Positions 11,441-23,188 are shown, numbered from the stretch's first letter. The stretch is 64,000 nt of DNA from Diphasiastrum complanatum (GCA_029204225.1 CM055100.1:11050269-11114268); one strand, 5' to 3'. A program made the numbers and translations. Notes: a model not told the origin generated them from the letters alone.

Positions 11441-11610
11441 ATTTCAGAATTCCGTACTACCTTAATTTGGGTCTAAAAATTCAGTTCAGGTCCGATTTGA
11501 TCCAATTACACTTTAGAGAAATGTTAGAAAAGGTGAAAAACTGCTTTTTTGCTTGTTTATCTCTCAATTTCTTGTACTATCAGGGAAATTAGCATGCAAA
11601 GCTTAATGAG

Positions 11611-11622
11611 GCTCTGATACCA
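11611..11622 (-). other. Primer binding site of N, tRNA-Met(i) type
   Basis: The minus strand reads TGGTATCAGAGC immediately inside the right LTR, which fixes the element as minus-strand. Confidence 0.9.
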
Positions 11623-12487
11623 TGTTGTAAATTCCAAAATTCACACATGTGGGGAATGTCACAAGAGTGACTGATCTTGATTAAGCTTTGTGATTAGCAT
11701 AGTACCCTGATTCTAGATTGTTCAACAAGATCTAGTTCAAAAGATATGGCTAATTCACAATCTAGCATGCTAATCAATAGGCTATGATAGCAATGAATCA
11801 AAGAAAGATTTAAAGTACAAGATTACAATGTTTTAGCATTAGCTTCAACATGATTTAGAGAGAGAAATCTAGAGAGATAACAAGAAAAACAGTTTAGATC
11901 CAACCAAGCATGAGATAGCTACAAAACTTTGGTTCTTCATTACTTTGTGAATGAGAATGATATGTACGTATATAGGAGAGCCAAAATTCATGGTACTCCT
12001 TGTATTCAATGCACATCCTACACTATTCAAGTGCAAACAACTATTAACTTGACACCTAACTGCTAGCATGCATAGGTTGCACCTAACTTCTACCTACTTT
12101 CTCCAAATGGCAATTTCTCAACTAGCCATGTACAAATCTACATGCATGTGTCCATTAGAGTGATTGCATGTTTTGCATGTCACTATGAAAACTTAGGACA
12201 TTATGCATTTATTGTGGCTCGAGTTTCTACAAGGTCATAATTGACCAATTCCATGTGAATCTCTATATGCATGTCAAACTAGACATTGTCAGCATTATTG
12301 CATATCATACTAGACCAACTAGACTTTATGCATGTCACTGGAATTTGATCTACCTAAACCAAACTCGTCCTATTCTACGAGGATATGTGCTCAATTCACA
12401 TATCTTGGATATGTACAAAATATTTACATGGGTAGAATCCCCTAAACATTAACAACAGATGATAGATATATTTAACAATTTTAAACA
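11623..12487 (-). repeat. Right (5') LTR of element N
   Basis: Starts TGTTGTAAATTCC and ends AATTTTAAACA on the plus strand, followed directly by the AAGAA target duplication. Aligns along its length with 8808-9662. Confidence 0.87.
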
Positions 12488-13206
12488 AAGAAGCAGGTTG
12501 GAGAGGTAGAGATAAACCTTTTGGTGCAAGAAGGATTGAAATTGCAGGTGACAGACGCAAGGAGAAAGATGTACCGTGGGATACATTTTCACCAAGAAGC
12601 TGATCACCTGACAGGAAGCTCCCTAAGTGGCTTGAGAGATTATTTGAGAGTCGTGACATGGATGACTTTCTAGGATCATCTACCCAGGGAGAGCTACGAA
12701 GATCAACAAGAGAGAAGACACAACTTGAAAAGTATGAAGCAAATTATGCTCTCTTATCTAGCATTATTCAAAGCAAAGAACCTTTGACTTATGGTGAAGC
12801 GAAGGATGATGACATTTGGGTCAAGGCCATGGGAGAGGAGATGGAGTCAATTGCTAAGCATAGCACATGGGACTTAGTGGAACCACCAATTGGTAAGAAA
12901 CCCATTGGTTGCAAATGGGTATACAGGACTAAGTACCATGCAGATGGAAGTATAGCAAAGCACAAAGCAAGATTGGTGATTAAGGAGTATGCACAAAGCA
13001 AAGAGATCGACTATGAGGAGACCTTTGTGCCAGTATGTAAGTGGAATACTCTACATCTACTTGTTGTTTTAGCTTCACATTTTGGTTGGCCTTTGTATCA
13101 GATGGATGTGAAATCTGCTTTTCTAAATGGTGAGTTAGAAGAAGAGGTGTTCATGGATCAACCTGAAGGCTTTGTAGCGAAAGGTCAGGAGAATAAAGTA
13201 TGTTGA
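12488..13206 (+). pseudogene. Copia B linker and reverse transcriptase N-terminal half
   Basis: Continues the copia B frame after the N insertion. In-frame stops in the linker occur before 12658. The block from 12658 contains the RVT_2 hallmarks GCKWVYRTKYHADGS, KARLVIKEYAQ, DYEETFVPV and QMDVKSAFLNGELEEEVFM. It ends in a frameshift at about 13203, after which KALYGLKQAP continues in another frame. This domain would copy element RNA into DNA within particles. The frameshift alone inactivates it. Confidence 0.9.
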
Positions 13207-14292
13207 AGAAAGCGCTTTATGGTCTTAAACAGGCACCATGTGCATGGTATAGCAGGATTGATGCTTACTTTTGTTCAAAGAGGATGGTGAGAACACATTC
13301 TGATCCGAATCTATATGTCTTATGCTTTGATGGTATGTTTGCTTTGATTGCTCTTGATTATTACAGGAAATAATCAAGAGATGATAGACATGATCAAGAA
13401 ATACCTCATTAAAAAATTTGAGATGACAGATCTCAGCCTAATGCATTATTGCCTTGGAGTAGAGATGTGGCAAAAAGGACATGAAGTGGGTTTAACACAG
13501 GTGAAGTATGTCAAAGAGTTGTTGGTCAAGTTCAGGTTGCAAGACTGCAAGCCAGTGAACACTCATATTGAACCAGGTAAAAAGCTTTCTAAGCTTGATG
13601 AGTCACAACCATTTGATGCTACGCTATATAGGCAGTTAGTAGCGAGCTTGATATATCTTACCACGACTAGACCAGATATATGCTATGTTGTTGGTATTGT
13701 AAGTCAGTTTATGGTAGCACCTACGGAAATGCATTGGAAGACAGCTCAACGCATTTTGCGTTATGTCAAAGGCACTTCAGATTATGGCTTGATTTACACG
13801 AAACATGAGGGTTTACCTGAGTTATGTGGCTATGTGGATGTGGATTGGGGATGTGACTATAATGATCGTAGATCCACCACAAGGTATGTATTCCAGCTTT
13901 GTGGCAGTTGCTTTTCCTGATCTAGTAAGAAGCAAAGTACAATTGCTCTATCCACCAGAGAAGTAGAGTATAAGACAATGTGTAGTGCAGCACATGGGGC
14001 TATATGGTTGAGACAAATATTGGAAGAAGTTGGCATGAAATAGAAAAATCTCACAACTATACAAAGCCACAGTCAGAGTGGCATTCAGCTAGCAAAGAAT
14101 CCAGTGTTCCATGCGAGAACCAAACACATTGAGATTCAGTATCACTTTATACATGAGAGGCTATTGAGTCATAAAATTCATTTTGTTCATTGTAGTACGG
14201 AAGAACAACTAGCTGATATTTTCACTAAGCCACTTGTTAGAGAAAAGTTTGATAAGTTTAGATCAAAGCTTTCTGTACTTAAAGTTTGTTGA
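13207..14292 (+). pseudogene. Copia B reverse transcriptase C-terminal half and RNase H
   Basis: After YGLKQAP the sequence runs to the position where YVDD should be, but those codons are missing: the flanking FALI and LLIITGNNQEM segments are joined, so the polymerase active site is deleted. The block from 13348 carries the thumb (MHYCLGVEM) and connection (LYRQLVASLIYLTTTRPDI). RNase H follows with a stop at 13918-13920 and another near 14042, and ends with ARTKHIEIQYHFI and ADIFTKPL before the stop at 14292. Confidence 0.9.
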
Positions 14293-14331
14293 CTTTAAAG
14301 CTATGTACATGACTGTATAAAAAAGTAGACT

Positions 14332-14347
14332 CTACTTTAAGGGAGAG
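14332..14347 (+). other. Polypurine tract of copia B
   Basis: TTTAAGGGAGAG directly before the LTR, the plus-strand DNA primer in LTR elements. A very similar tract precedes the right LTR of element C. Confidence 0.8.
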
Positions 14348-14620
14348 AGTTAGAATTAAGGTAGAATATTGTGCTACTGTATTGTGGGTCCTATCAGTCG
14401 ATAAGGATCAGTTGGCCTCGCCACAAGGTGAGTCGACGGGACACGCGTCCCGTCAACTGCAACTTGGGTCATGCATGGGTTGCCTGAGTGAGGAACTATA
14501 TGTACAGTGTAATTTCATTTTGAGAAATACAGTTGTTATGTGATCTTGCTATGGAGAGTGTTTTCTGTCTGTGTTACTGTGTAGCATGATCTGTGTTCCT
14601 GTTTGAAGCAAATTCTAAGT
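14348..14620 (+). repeat. 3' LTR of copia B (about 273 bp)
   Basis: Runs from AGTTAGAATTAAGG to AATTCTAAGT, ends that form an imperfect inverted repeat without the usual TG...CA. It matches the minus-strand copy at 40735-41008 over its whole length, including a GC-rich segment with GGGACACGCGTCCCG that is itself palindromic. Confidence 0.8.
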
Positions 14621-15464
14621 GTTTAGTCATATTTTGGTAAATTGTCAATTGAGGCCAAAACTGATTTTAGACTTAGAGATAGAATTTTTGAGGTTATATT
14701 AGTTTAAAATAAATTCAATAAACACTTTTTGAAAGTGTGGGAAAGTTGGTAGTCGAATTTGAGAGAGATTCAAATTTGAACTTTGGGTACATTTCTAGAC
14801 CCAAAAATAGTAGGGTTTACATTTTGGAGGAAAAGACAAGTGGCCAAACAGGGCTTGGACCTATTATAAAAGGATGTAACTCATGGAGAGACTCATCTTC
14901 TCTCTTATCTCTCTCATTTCATCATTATGCATGGTCCTCTTTGGGTTCTACTACTCATTGGTGCACTCTCATGATGTTATCTTGCAATTCTATTTGTAGA
15001 ATGCTTATATTTTGCTATTTTTGGATTCACACGTGTGAAATACAGTAGGGTACTGTAATTGTATAGACAACAACCATATTTTATGTTTTGGTTCATTTTT
15101 TATCAGTATCTCTTAGAGTTTACATCTCATTTTGTATGTAGATGCTGATTTTTGTACATTGGCAGGATTGTTGGTTTGCTCCTTATTGTAACCAAAGATC
15201 AGGGACATGGATTGGATCTTGAATCATCTAAAATCCTTCACAGAATGTGAGAATCTAGATTTACAACATGGACCACTTCCAAATGGATTGTCGAGGCCAA
15301 TAAGTGCTTCTTACTGCACAAGAAAGATTTCAACACGGCGCGCCTAGAATTTATGGAGTAGGTATAGTACCATTTGATCAAAGTACGATGTGAGGCTAAT
15401 CAAAGTCTGACATGAATAAATCTTGCATGTCATGGAAACCGCCACCAATTTTGGTGGGGGATAC
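14621..15464 (+). other. Old LTR-like and internal remnants
   Basis: Contains a promoter-like segment with a TATA box (CTATTATAAAAGG, about 14861-14873) and a CACGTG palindrome at 15026-15039. It ends with a short internal piece terminating in a purine tract (GGTGGGGGATA, about 15453-15463). The beginning weakly resembles the start of the copia A LTR. No coding region is recognisable. Confidence 0.45.
15026..15039. promoter_or_regulatory. Perfect CACGTG palindrome in an unassigned LTR-like remnant
   Basis: TTCACACGTGTGAA, identical in all 14 bases to the copies in copia A LTRs, although surrounding sequence is different. Lies about 160 bp downstream of a TATA-like box. Confidence 0.55.
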
Positions 15465-15532
15465 TGTTGGAAAGTTTGCGGATATTGAGACAACCCTAAT
15501 CCTAGTTAATAAGTGAGAGAGACTTGTCACCT
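15465..15532 (+). repeat. Start of an LTR (E) interrupted by copia D
   Basis: TGTTGGAAAGTTTGC follows a purine tract, as the start of a 3' LTR should. Copia D begins 68 bp later. The remainder of E probably resumes at 26539, where a TATA-like box lies near 26790. Confidence 0.5.
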
Positions 15533-16185
15533 TGTTGAAGAAACAAAATGTTTCTAATACCAAAGCTTTGCTAGCTTTTAGTCCTGAATTTTTGACAAAA
15601 GATGACACAACACGACATGAAATCAGTCGTGCTCCTCAAAAGATCAAGAAGATCAGCCAAGTACCATGGGGTACAAGTATTTGATCAGATATCATGACAT
15701 CAGCAGAAGTACTCTAGATCACGGCATATCTATCAATCTTGTAATTCGTGATTAGTTAGAGTTGTTTAATTTTTCTGATTTGGAAGTTACACGACGCAAC
15801 ACAAATTTGTTCGTGAACTATATACTTTTTGTTTGATGCATAATACTAAGCTAGTAAGCAGGAAGAAGACGAAAATATACAGAATACAAGTCTGCATGTG
15901 AGCGAGACAATTTTGTAGAGGATCTATAGATCCAGAAGTCCGCTAGTAAGCGAGACATTATTCGTGAGAGAACTATATTTCTCTCACGCCAATGCATTGC
16001 GTAGATTTGCCATGTACCAATGTAGCTGTTGTGCACGTATTACTCTGTATGATTGTATGATTTCGAGTTCATATTTGTCTGATATTATTCGTGTATTTGA
16101 TTCACTCGTTTATTCAATTCCGCACATTGGTTTAATTTTGTTGAATGCTATATTAATCTGTTAACGTAGATCAGCAGTGTCTGTC
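15533..16185 (+). repeat. Left LTR of copia D, first part
   Basis: Begins TGTTGAAGAAACAAAATG and aligns with 25357-26019 of the right LTR. Interrupted at the CTGTC duplication of element C and resumes at 21837. Confidence 0.85.
16181..16185. repeat. Target site duplication of element C, left
   Basis: CTGTC before the element, repeated at 21832-21836 after it. The uninterrupted homologous site in the right LTR of D near 26010 reads GTGTCTTTCTACTC, confirming a clean insertion. Confidence 0.85.
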
Positions 16186-16655
16186 AGTTAAAAAGCGGTT
16201 TTGATCTAATTCATTAGTATAATCTCTAAATGTGATGATGTAATTACTGTACTGTTTATTTGGTTTACTGTATATAGGTGTGATCGGGACGTGACCCATT
16301 AGGATACATTGATCGGGCACTGATCCCGTAGCCGACTACTTGGGTTAGCCGAGTAGCCACACATAGGAAGAATTAGCCTGTATAGAGCTATTTACAGTAC
16401 TTGCTATACTTGGGGGCATGTCCCAAGTTTGTTGGTCAAATTTGGCCATATTGGGCCCGACCTTAGTTTGACAAGTGGTAGGCCAGTTTTAAGACACCTG
16501 CCTTTTCATGCAGTTTGTGAATACTCTATATGTACAATGTTTCTTTGTAATTTATTAACTTTTGTTGTGCCATCTATGAGAGCTTGTGAGGAGTGGCTAT
16601 GGTGATTGTGTGTTGTGATCTGCATACTGCACTAGATTCTATCAGAATTTCAACT
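16186..16655 (+). repeat. Left LTR of element C (470 bp)
   Basis: Starts AGTTAAAAAGC and ends AGAATTTCAACT, followed directly by the primer site. TATA-like CTATATGTAC lies near 16522. Confidence 0.88.
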
Positions 16656-16666
16656 TGGCATCAGAG
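16656..16666 (+). other. Primer binding site of C (variant)
   Basis: TGGCATCAGAG, one base from the tRNA-Met(i)-type site TGGTATCAGAG. Confidence 0.8.
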
Positions 16667-19600
16667 TGACAGAGTGTTGCAGGTATGCACGATCCGGTGG
16701 AGCTATGGGATAGCGTCTTTCACCAGAAAAAATAACACTCAGAACGTCTCAGGAGAGAGGACTCCATACAAGGTATCGGCAGTCTGGATGGCTGGAGACA
16801 ACAAAGTTCCTCCGATCGGAGCTTTGGGGAAGATCAAAACGATCGTCGTAGGTGGATTCCGGGGAGAATTCACGTAAATTCTTGCAGTTTTGGTGGTTTC
16901 GAGGAAATCATCAATGGTGGCCTTATTATTCACTGTGTGGACAGCCGTTTGGCGTAACGGGGCTTGGGTTTGCAAAGAGTAGTGATGGAGAGCCATAGCA
17001 ATTTACAAGGATCGATTGGGTGGAAAACGGAGGAAATTTGAAAAATTTTCAGTTTCGTGGGGTGTTGACGATTTGGAATGAAAACCAGTGTGTTTGCAGT
17101 CGATACCACACCAATTGGCAAGCCGTAAATTTTGTTATTGAGCTGGAGGTACGGTGACCTCAGCCAGATAGGAGGCTGCAAGAAGAAGCTCAAAGAAAGA
17201 CTGAGCAGAGGCCAAGAAACCTCCATTCTTCCTGGAGCTAGGTTTTTTAGATGAAAAACCACGGATCTTGCAAAATAAGAAGCAGTTTTTGGAGCTGTGA
17301 AAAGCTAATGGTGGGCGCCCAATACTGCCAACAGAATCTCCAGTGGCCGCGGACAGCCATAGAGAAGAGAGGGCGTGGGATCAAAAAAGGAGTAGGCAGC
17401 CATAGAAACCCTTTTGGAATCACCATAGCCAAAAAGCAAGGTGAAGGAGAATGGAGGAGATGGAGGAGGCGCAGGCCTCACGTGCGCTCACTCAGAAGGA
17501 AGCCGTAGCGGTTATAGGGTGTCAGTGTATTGAGGACTCCAATTTGACATGTCAAATCGTGGGCAACCAATGGATCTAGGCCAGATAAAATCGACGGTGT
17601 AAAGGAGGAGCATCGAGGGCCGTAGGATCATCGATAGCCATTGGGATATGGCTGAAAGGAGTGAAGTTTCGTAGTGAAAAAATGAAGAAACTTCATTAAA
17701 AAATTTTAGTATGAAATACTGAAAGGGACTCGAAGGGCATAAATGCCATTTCTTCATTAAAAATCTTCATTATGAAGAACCGGTTCATTTTGCAAGGCAT
17801 TTTGGAAATGGACCTAGCTTTGGCTAGAAGGCACCTTTTTTGGCCAAAATGACCCTTGAAACTGGCTACTCAGAGCCAGCGGACAGAGCAACGTCACACA
17901 GTAGGGAGAAAGACATCTTGGAGAGTTTTCATGACCATTCTATTGAGCGGAGTGCGGGTGACCTAGTAATGGGCTACATTTGTCATTTGGGTACCGTAGG
18001 GCCAAATTCGGGGAAATTTTTGGCTAGTGAAACCTGTTACAAGGCGGTACATTGAGGCATAATTACTTCAAAATCATTATTACTTACTCCTGACAGGGTA
18101 AAAGGGTGTTTAGAAGTGATAAATGCGGTATGTGAGTGAATGGTAGCAGAATTGTGTCGAGAAAGCTAGTTTTGGTGATAAAAGTGCAGTTTGGCGTTGT
18201 GACTACTCATCATTGGTGACAGTTTTGAGAGGGCAAGCAATCACAGGTGAAAGATAGGCATGGTATGCTGGTTACAGGTAAAAAATTCTTGTGATCAGGT
18301 TCAACTCTTGGAGTTAGAACCGACCAACGTCAGGTGGCATTTTGGAGGAACGCTCTCACATGTATGATCGGCAGTGGCATTGTCGAGTCAAGTGATGGCT
18401 GCATTGACACACGCATCTACGACCAAGAAATTTTTCTTTCAGAGGGAAATATGGGCTAGCTTGGAGGTAGACACATATTGGCGGTCACAGATGATGGAAG
18501 TGTGAGGTGGTGCCAGTTGGAAGCCATTGGGCAAGATAGCAGACTTGCATTGGACGAGCTTTGTGGGCAACGCAGAGGATGAAGAATGGATCAATAATCA
18601 CACTTTGGATGCTCTTGGCGAGTGGTGAGTGTGATGATTTTGCGGTTTTGTAGTCGATAAGTCAATTTTGATCAAGCCATTTTAGTTGTGGAGCAGTGTA
18701 TCAGATTTGTCATCGAGGAAATACACTTCAACTACCAGTTTGGGTAAGTCAAGTCAATTTGCCATATCAGTATTGCATCAAGGATGCAGATTTTAGTGAT
18801 GACAAGGTGCAGATCATTTGGTTTGGGCCATGGAAGATCTCACAAGGTCAGTTAGAGAGATATTGGCATGCACAGTCATGTGAGGGACTTGATGGTGGCT
18901 TTGGAGTTCACATCTCAGGGTATTCTCAGGGAGTGGTTTGGAACCATTCATAGGAGCAGCTCGGAGCTAGCTTGGGGAATACAAGTGGGCACTCCAGAGG
19001 GTAGATGCTCAGATCTTTGTGATCAGGGATGGCATTGAGATACTGATAGGGATAGCATTGTAGGGTGACATGGGATGATCATCAAGGGGCAACTATTTCA
19101 TATTGGACTTGAGCCATTCGCATGGACAGGACTTGCAGGGGGATTCATGATGGAATCAGGAAGCTGCAAATGCAAATGGACAAAGCATGAAGCTTTGGAA
19201 GCCAGCTCTAGAATGGAGAGCTGATGGAGATTGCACGGGGTGTGATCAGAGGGCAAACACTATGGTGAGTGTTTTTCTAGCGATCTACTATAAGGGATAC
19301 TGATGGCGAGGACTTCATGGTGTGCTCATTTGGGAGTACAGGTTGGCATTACAGCAAGGGGCCAGTTTTGGACATTGGCATCGATGGGGAGGCATCTACC
19401 ATCATGGGCATGGATAAGCTATCTATAGCTTTCATGTAGTTGGATGTATTTGCAGGAGTCTAGGCTTGGCACAGGTGTTAGAATTTCCATGATGCAGATT
19501 CTCAGGTGGTGAGATAATGAGGAAGCCTAGAGGAAGTCACTCAGAGCCATACACCTCAGTACGATTAGAGAGACAGTAGTCTCAGAAACCCGTGAGCAGC

Positions 19601-21350
19601 GACTCAGGGATATGCTTGCGTTGGCATGGTGTCGGGTGGCACATAGCCAAAGAGAGCGAGCAGATGCTAGGAGCTAGGTGGAGCAGGTGATGCTTTGGAG
19701 TTTGGCTTGTCTAGCAGGATGGTGACCAGGATCGGAGACATCATATGGGAATAGTATGTGGATGATGAGTCCATTGGGGTGGCACTCAGGCAGATGCTAC
19801 AGTTGTTCAGGTATGACATGTCATTTGATGTATGGACGATGTTCTTCAGCTGGTGCATCATGTGTGATGGCCTAGGGATGGGTCATACCTACTTGGAGGT
19901 AGGTGGCATGGAGTGTACCTGGGGTGGTACATATCCTAAGGGCATGGAGAGCATTACGGAGTGATGTGGATCCAGCATGCCCATGGTTGTGAGCCGACAG
20001 GGATGGAGATGGTCGGTCAGGGAGTGACAGTTGATACTTTGGCGAGTGATCAGGTGAGCTGCATGGTTATATGCACAATAGTCTCCAGATTGGCATCACA
20101 TGTTGTTGTTATCCATCATTATTTGGTAAGCAGGATGCAGCTTTTGGTTAGATCCAATTGGAGTCTAGTTGCACTATAGGTGGACAGATTCTTGGGGAGC
20201 TATTAGTGGGTAATGGATACTTAGTGATCAGATGGTACAGGGTACAAGGTTCTGGAGCTATCCTACTTGATATGCTATGGATCGTGGGTGAGTGGTTCAT
20301 CACGATAGTGGATCTAGTTTGCATTTGCTTTGGCTTGGATTGACATGATGGATGTGTTGGTGAGATAGGCTCCTTGGTGGGAGGCCTATATACTGGTCAA
20401 ATCAGAGTTGGCAACGTCAAGCATGGAAAGTTGAACCTACATGGGATGTAGGACAGGCAGATCATCATCAGTATCTCTGGGAGGTGGGCGAGCTACTCAG
20501 GTATAGTCTATTGTGAGGTTTGTGTACATTCATTCATTGAGTCCTTGGTATACTCTTGTGCTTGGAGCATGGGGAATGAATGGGGGATCAACTTTCAGGA
20601 CTTATTGGATAGTTGGATATGCTTGGACATGAGGGCATCTTGGTTACAGGTGCAGGCCATGGTTGGAGACCTAATTTGGAGACCAGTGGTGTAGCAGCAG
20701 ATCTACAGGTGGCACAGGTGCTGGTACGACAGAATACTACTTATGGGTAGTCCTTGGTCATGTATTTGACACTTTATCATTCGTGTTGGTTTGCATGAGT
20801 GTGTGTGGGCTTGCATGTTGCCTTGTCACGGGAGTCTAGATCTGAGTCAAAGTTATATGTGGTTGTGCATTTGCTACGTCAAGAACAAAGTAGTCATTTT
20901 ATGCTCATTGACTTGTCATTGTCTACTAGTTGTCTATCTGGTGAGGGTGCAATTTTATGGTGGCAGTAAGATTTCCTCAAGTTGAGCCTCAGTCTCTCAT
21001 TTATGTTAGCTTTATAGGTCTATGCTTATAAGTGTCTGATAGGATGTCAGCCTAGTTAGATGGAGGATGTAAGTCTCATGGTGGCAGTGGGATTTCCTCA
21101 GTTTGAGCCATGTCGCTCATGTGGTCCACTTGTATTCAAGTCGGATTGGGGACAAGTCAGTTGGTCGAGAGTATGGTAGACTCTTTGTATGAACATTGTG
21201 TTTGGATGATACTTTGTGTGCCAAACCTAGTGGTTTGATGGTGTGCTTGAGTGTGAGTCAAGTACATGGTAGCTGTGATATGCATAACATCTTTTGGACG
21301 CTCCCGACGTTGCTACAATATATTGTTTTTCACTCTTATCACAATTGAGC
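16667..21350 (+). other. Internal region of C without recognisable genes
   Basis: About 4.7 kb. Several short ORFs (for example 17251-17508 and 19758-19964) show no known domain. The first 1.6 kb resembles the style of the copia B leader. From about 18300 the strand is G-rich relative to C (many TGG, GGCA and CAGG words). A segment containing GGTGGCAGT and GATTTCCTCA occurs twice, at about 20958-20988 and 21078-21108. Confidence 0.6.
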
Positions 21351-21351
21351 T

Positions 21352-21361
21352 TAAGGGAGAG
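21352..21361 (+). other. Polypurine tract of C
   Basis: TAAGGGAGAG directly before the right LTR. Confidence 0.8.
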
Positions 21362-21831
21362 AGTTAGAAATCAGTTTTGATCTGATTCATTAGTATAAGC
21401 TCTAAATGTGATGATGTAATTACTGTACAATTTATTTGGTTTACTATATATGGTTGTGATTGGGACGTGACCCATTAGGATACATTAATCGGGTACTAAT
21501 CTCGTAGTCGGCTACTTGGGTTAGCCAAGTAGCCACACATAGGAAGAATTAGCCTGTACAGAGTTATTTACAGTACTTGCTATACTTGGAGGCATGTCCC
21601 AAGTTTGTCGATCAAATTCGGCCATATTGGGCCCGACCTTAGTTTGACAAGTGGTAGGCCAGTTTTAGGACACCTGCCTTTTCATGCAGTTTGTGAATAC
21701 TCTATATGTACAGTGTTTCTTTGTAATCTATTAACTTTTGTTGTGCCATCTATGAGAGCTTGTGAGGAGTGGCTATGGTGATTGTGTGATGTGATCTGCA
21801 TACTGCACTTGATTTTATCGAAATTTTAACT
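21362..21831 (+). repeat. Right LTR of element C (470 bp)
   Basis: Starts AGTTAGAAATC and ends GAAATTTTAACT, then the CTGTC duplication. Same length as the left LTR. Confidence 0.88.
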
Positions 21832-21836
21832 CTGTC

Positions 21837-22394
21837 TACTCTCTGAAGGGTTGTAGGAATGATATAGCTGGCAGTGACCAACAATCATATCTGAATTTCT
21901 GACGAACTGATTTTGTTCGTGAATGCTTTCGCTTCGCTTCGCGATCACTTCGCTTTGCTTTGTTTTGTTTCGCTTCGCGATCACTTGGCTATAATCGTAA
22001 ATCAATTTCAGAGCTCGTTTAAGTTTCGCTTTTTTTTTGTTTTGTTTCGTCCGATTTTAATTCGTTTCGTTTCGTCTCGTCTCATTACAGAGCTTGATTG
22101 ATCTTTTCACGAATGCTTTCGTTTTGTTTCGTGATCTCTATGCTTCTAGCATGAATCAATGTCAGAGCTCGTTTAAGTTTCGCTTCGCTTCGCTTCATTT
22201 TGTTTTTGTCTAGATTTCGTCTTGTTTCGTTTTGTTGTGTTACAGAGCCTAATTGATCCAACACGAATTATTTTCAAACAGAAATAATTCAAGTTTCAAG
22301 AAAGTTTCGCGAATCGTTTGAGAGACCTTTCATCAGTTTGTCACCAGAGTTTTTAACTAAAATTTGCATTTTCTAAGTGCATTTTTTGCATCAG
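21837..22394 (+). repeat. Left LTR of copia D, second part
   Basis: Continues 15533-16185 after element C. Holds TTCGC/TTTCG pentamer-rich sequence (about 21925-22230) organised as two near-repeats, each containing CAGAGCTCGTTTAAGTTTCG. Ends TTTTTTGCATCA(G) beside the primer site. Confidence 0.85.
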
Positions 22395-22406
22395 TGGTAT
22401 CAGAGC
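22395..22406 (+). other. Primer binding site of copia D
   Basis: TGGTATCAGAGC, tRNA-Met(i) type. Confidence 0.92.
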
Positions 22407-22609
22407 CTACATTTCATAGTCTGATATAGCCGAAAAGCTATCGAATCTAGGAGGCTAAGCATTCAAACAAACAACCATTAACAAGTGAACACAAATTCAG
22501 GCAGGAGCTACCTCACACTTCGTAAAATCAAGACAAATCGTGTCTAATTTTTGAAGTGCAGATCCATCAAGATTCATTGTTCTTGGAGATGGATCCAAAC
22601 AACAAGTGA

Positions 22610-23188
22610 ATGGTATTGGTTCACTATGGCTCAACACGAATGGTAGAGACAAAAAATCGTGTGACGTTCTCAAACAAAGCATGCAACGTTGTTGATGCTA
22701 GTACCAGTACCTTGATCACCCAAGGTAGAAGAAAAGACAATCTGTATCACCTGAAGGTACGCCTGCCTGCAGATCAAGTGCATCAGACTCATGATGATTC
22801 ACCAAACACTCTATGGCACAGGAGACTATGCCATAAGAATTCAATGGCACTATACCAAGCAAGCCCTCATGGAGCAATCACAGGGGTGAGCATCTCGAAT
22901 GCAAGCAGTTCGACGACCTGTGATGCATGCCTGAAGGGTAAGATGTCACGCACTCCATTTGTCAAGGACTCCTATAGAACGACTAAGATTCTGGAGTTAG
23001 TGCATTCTGACATTTGTGGGCCTTCTAATGTGATCTCAGTAGGAGGCTCGAAATACTACATTACCTTTATTGATGACTACTGTAAATTTGCCAAAGTGTA
23101 TTTCATTCACAACAAACCAGAAGCATTTGACAAATTCACAGAGTATGTGAATTGGGCAGAGAGATGCACTGGTAATAAAGTGAAGTAG
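22610..23188 (+). pseudogene. Copia D pre-integrase and integrase core, 5' part
   Basis: An ATG-initiated frame of 192 codons fuses leader-derived residues to the pre-integrase zinc region (LWHRRLCHKNS ... CDACLKGKMSR). The integrase core follows with its first catalytic Asp (LVHSDICGPSN) and the FIDDYCKF segment. The frame ends at 23188, just before the second catalytic Asp; LRSDNGGEF is reduced to scrambled codons around 23190-23215. The polyprotein upstream (gag, knuckle, protease) is deleted. Confidence 0.88.

Larger units (their letters stand above)
8808..12487 (-). mobile_element. Non-autonomous LTR retrotransposon N nested in copia B
   Basis: Two LTRs of about 855 and 865 bp in direct orientation flank about 1960 bp of internal sequence. 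In the minus sense a tRNA-Met(i)-type primer site lies at 11611-11622 and a purine tract at 9663-9672. The AAGAA duplication and the continuous copia B frame on either side confirm insertion. No gag or pol domain is visible inside; it carries one broken ORF of about 370 codons that I do not recognise. Confidence 0.88.
6501..14347 (+). mobile_element. Decayed Ty1/copia element B, interrupted by element N
   Basis: Order gag, zinc knuckle, protease, integrase, reverse transcriptase, RNase H is that of Ty1/copia. The coding region is broken by several frameshifts, loses key catalytic residues, and is split at 8807/12488 by element N. A polypurine tract and a 273-bp LTR close it at the 3' end. The 5' LTR is absent. 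Confidence 0.88.
16186..21831 (+). mobile_element. Large non-autonomous LTR element C with AG...CT LTR ends
   Basis: Two 470-bp LTRs flank about 4.7 kb of internal sequence. A primer site variant TGGCATCAGAG follows the left LTR and the purine tract TTAAGGGAGAG precedes the right. A CTGTC target duplication frames the element. No reading frame longer than about 110 codons and no gag or pol motif is visible inside, so it fits the large retrotransposon derivative class that depends on proteins supplied elsewhere. The two LTRs differ at roughly 7 percent of positions by eye, so the insertion is old compared with A2 and G2. Confidence 0.87.
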
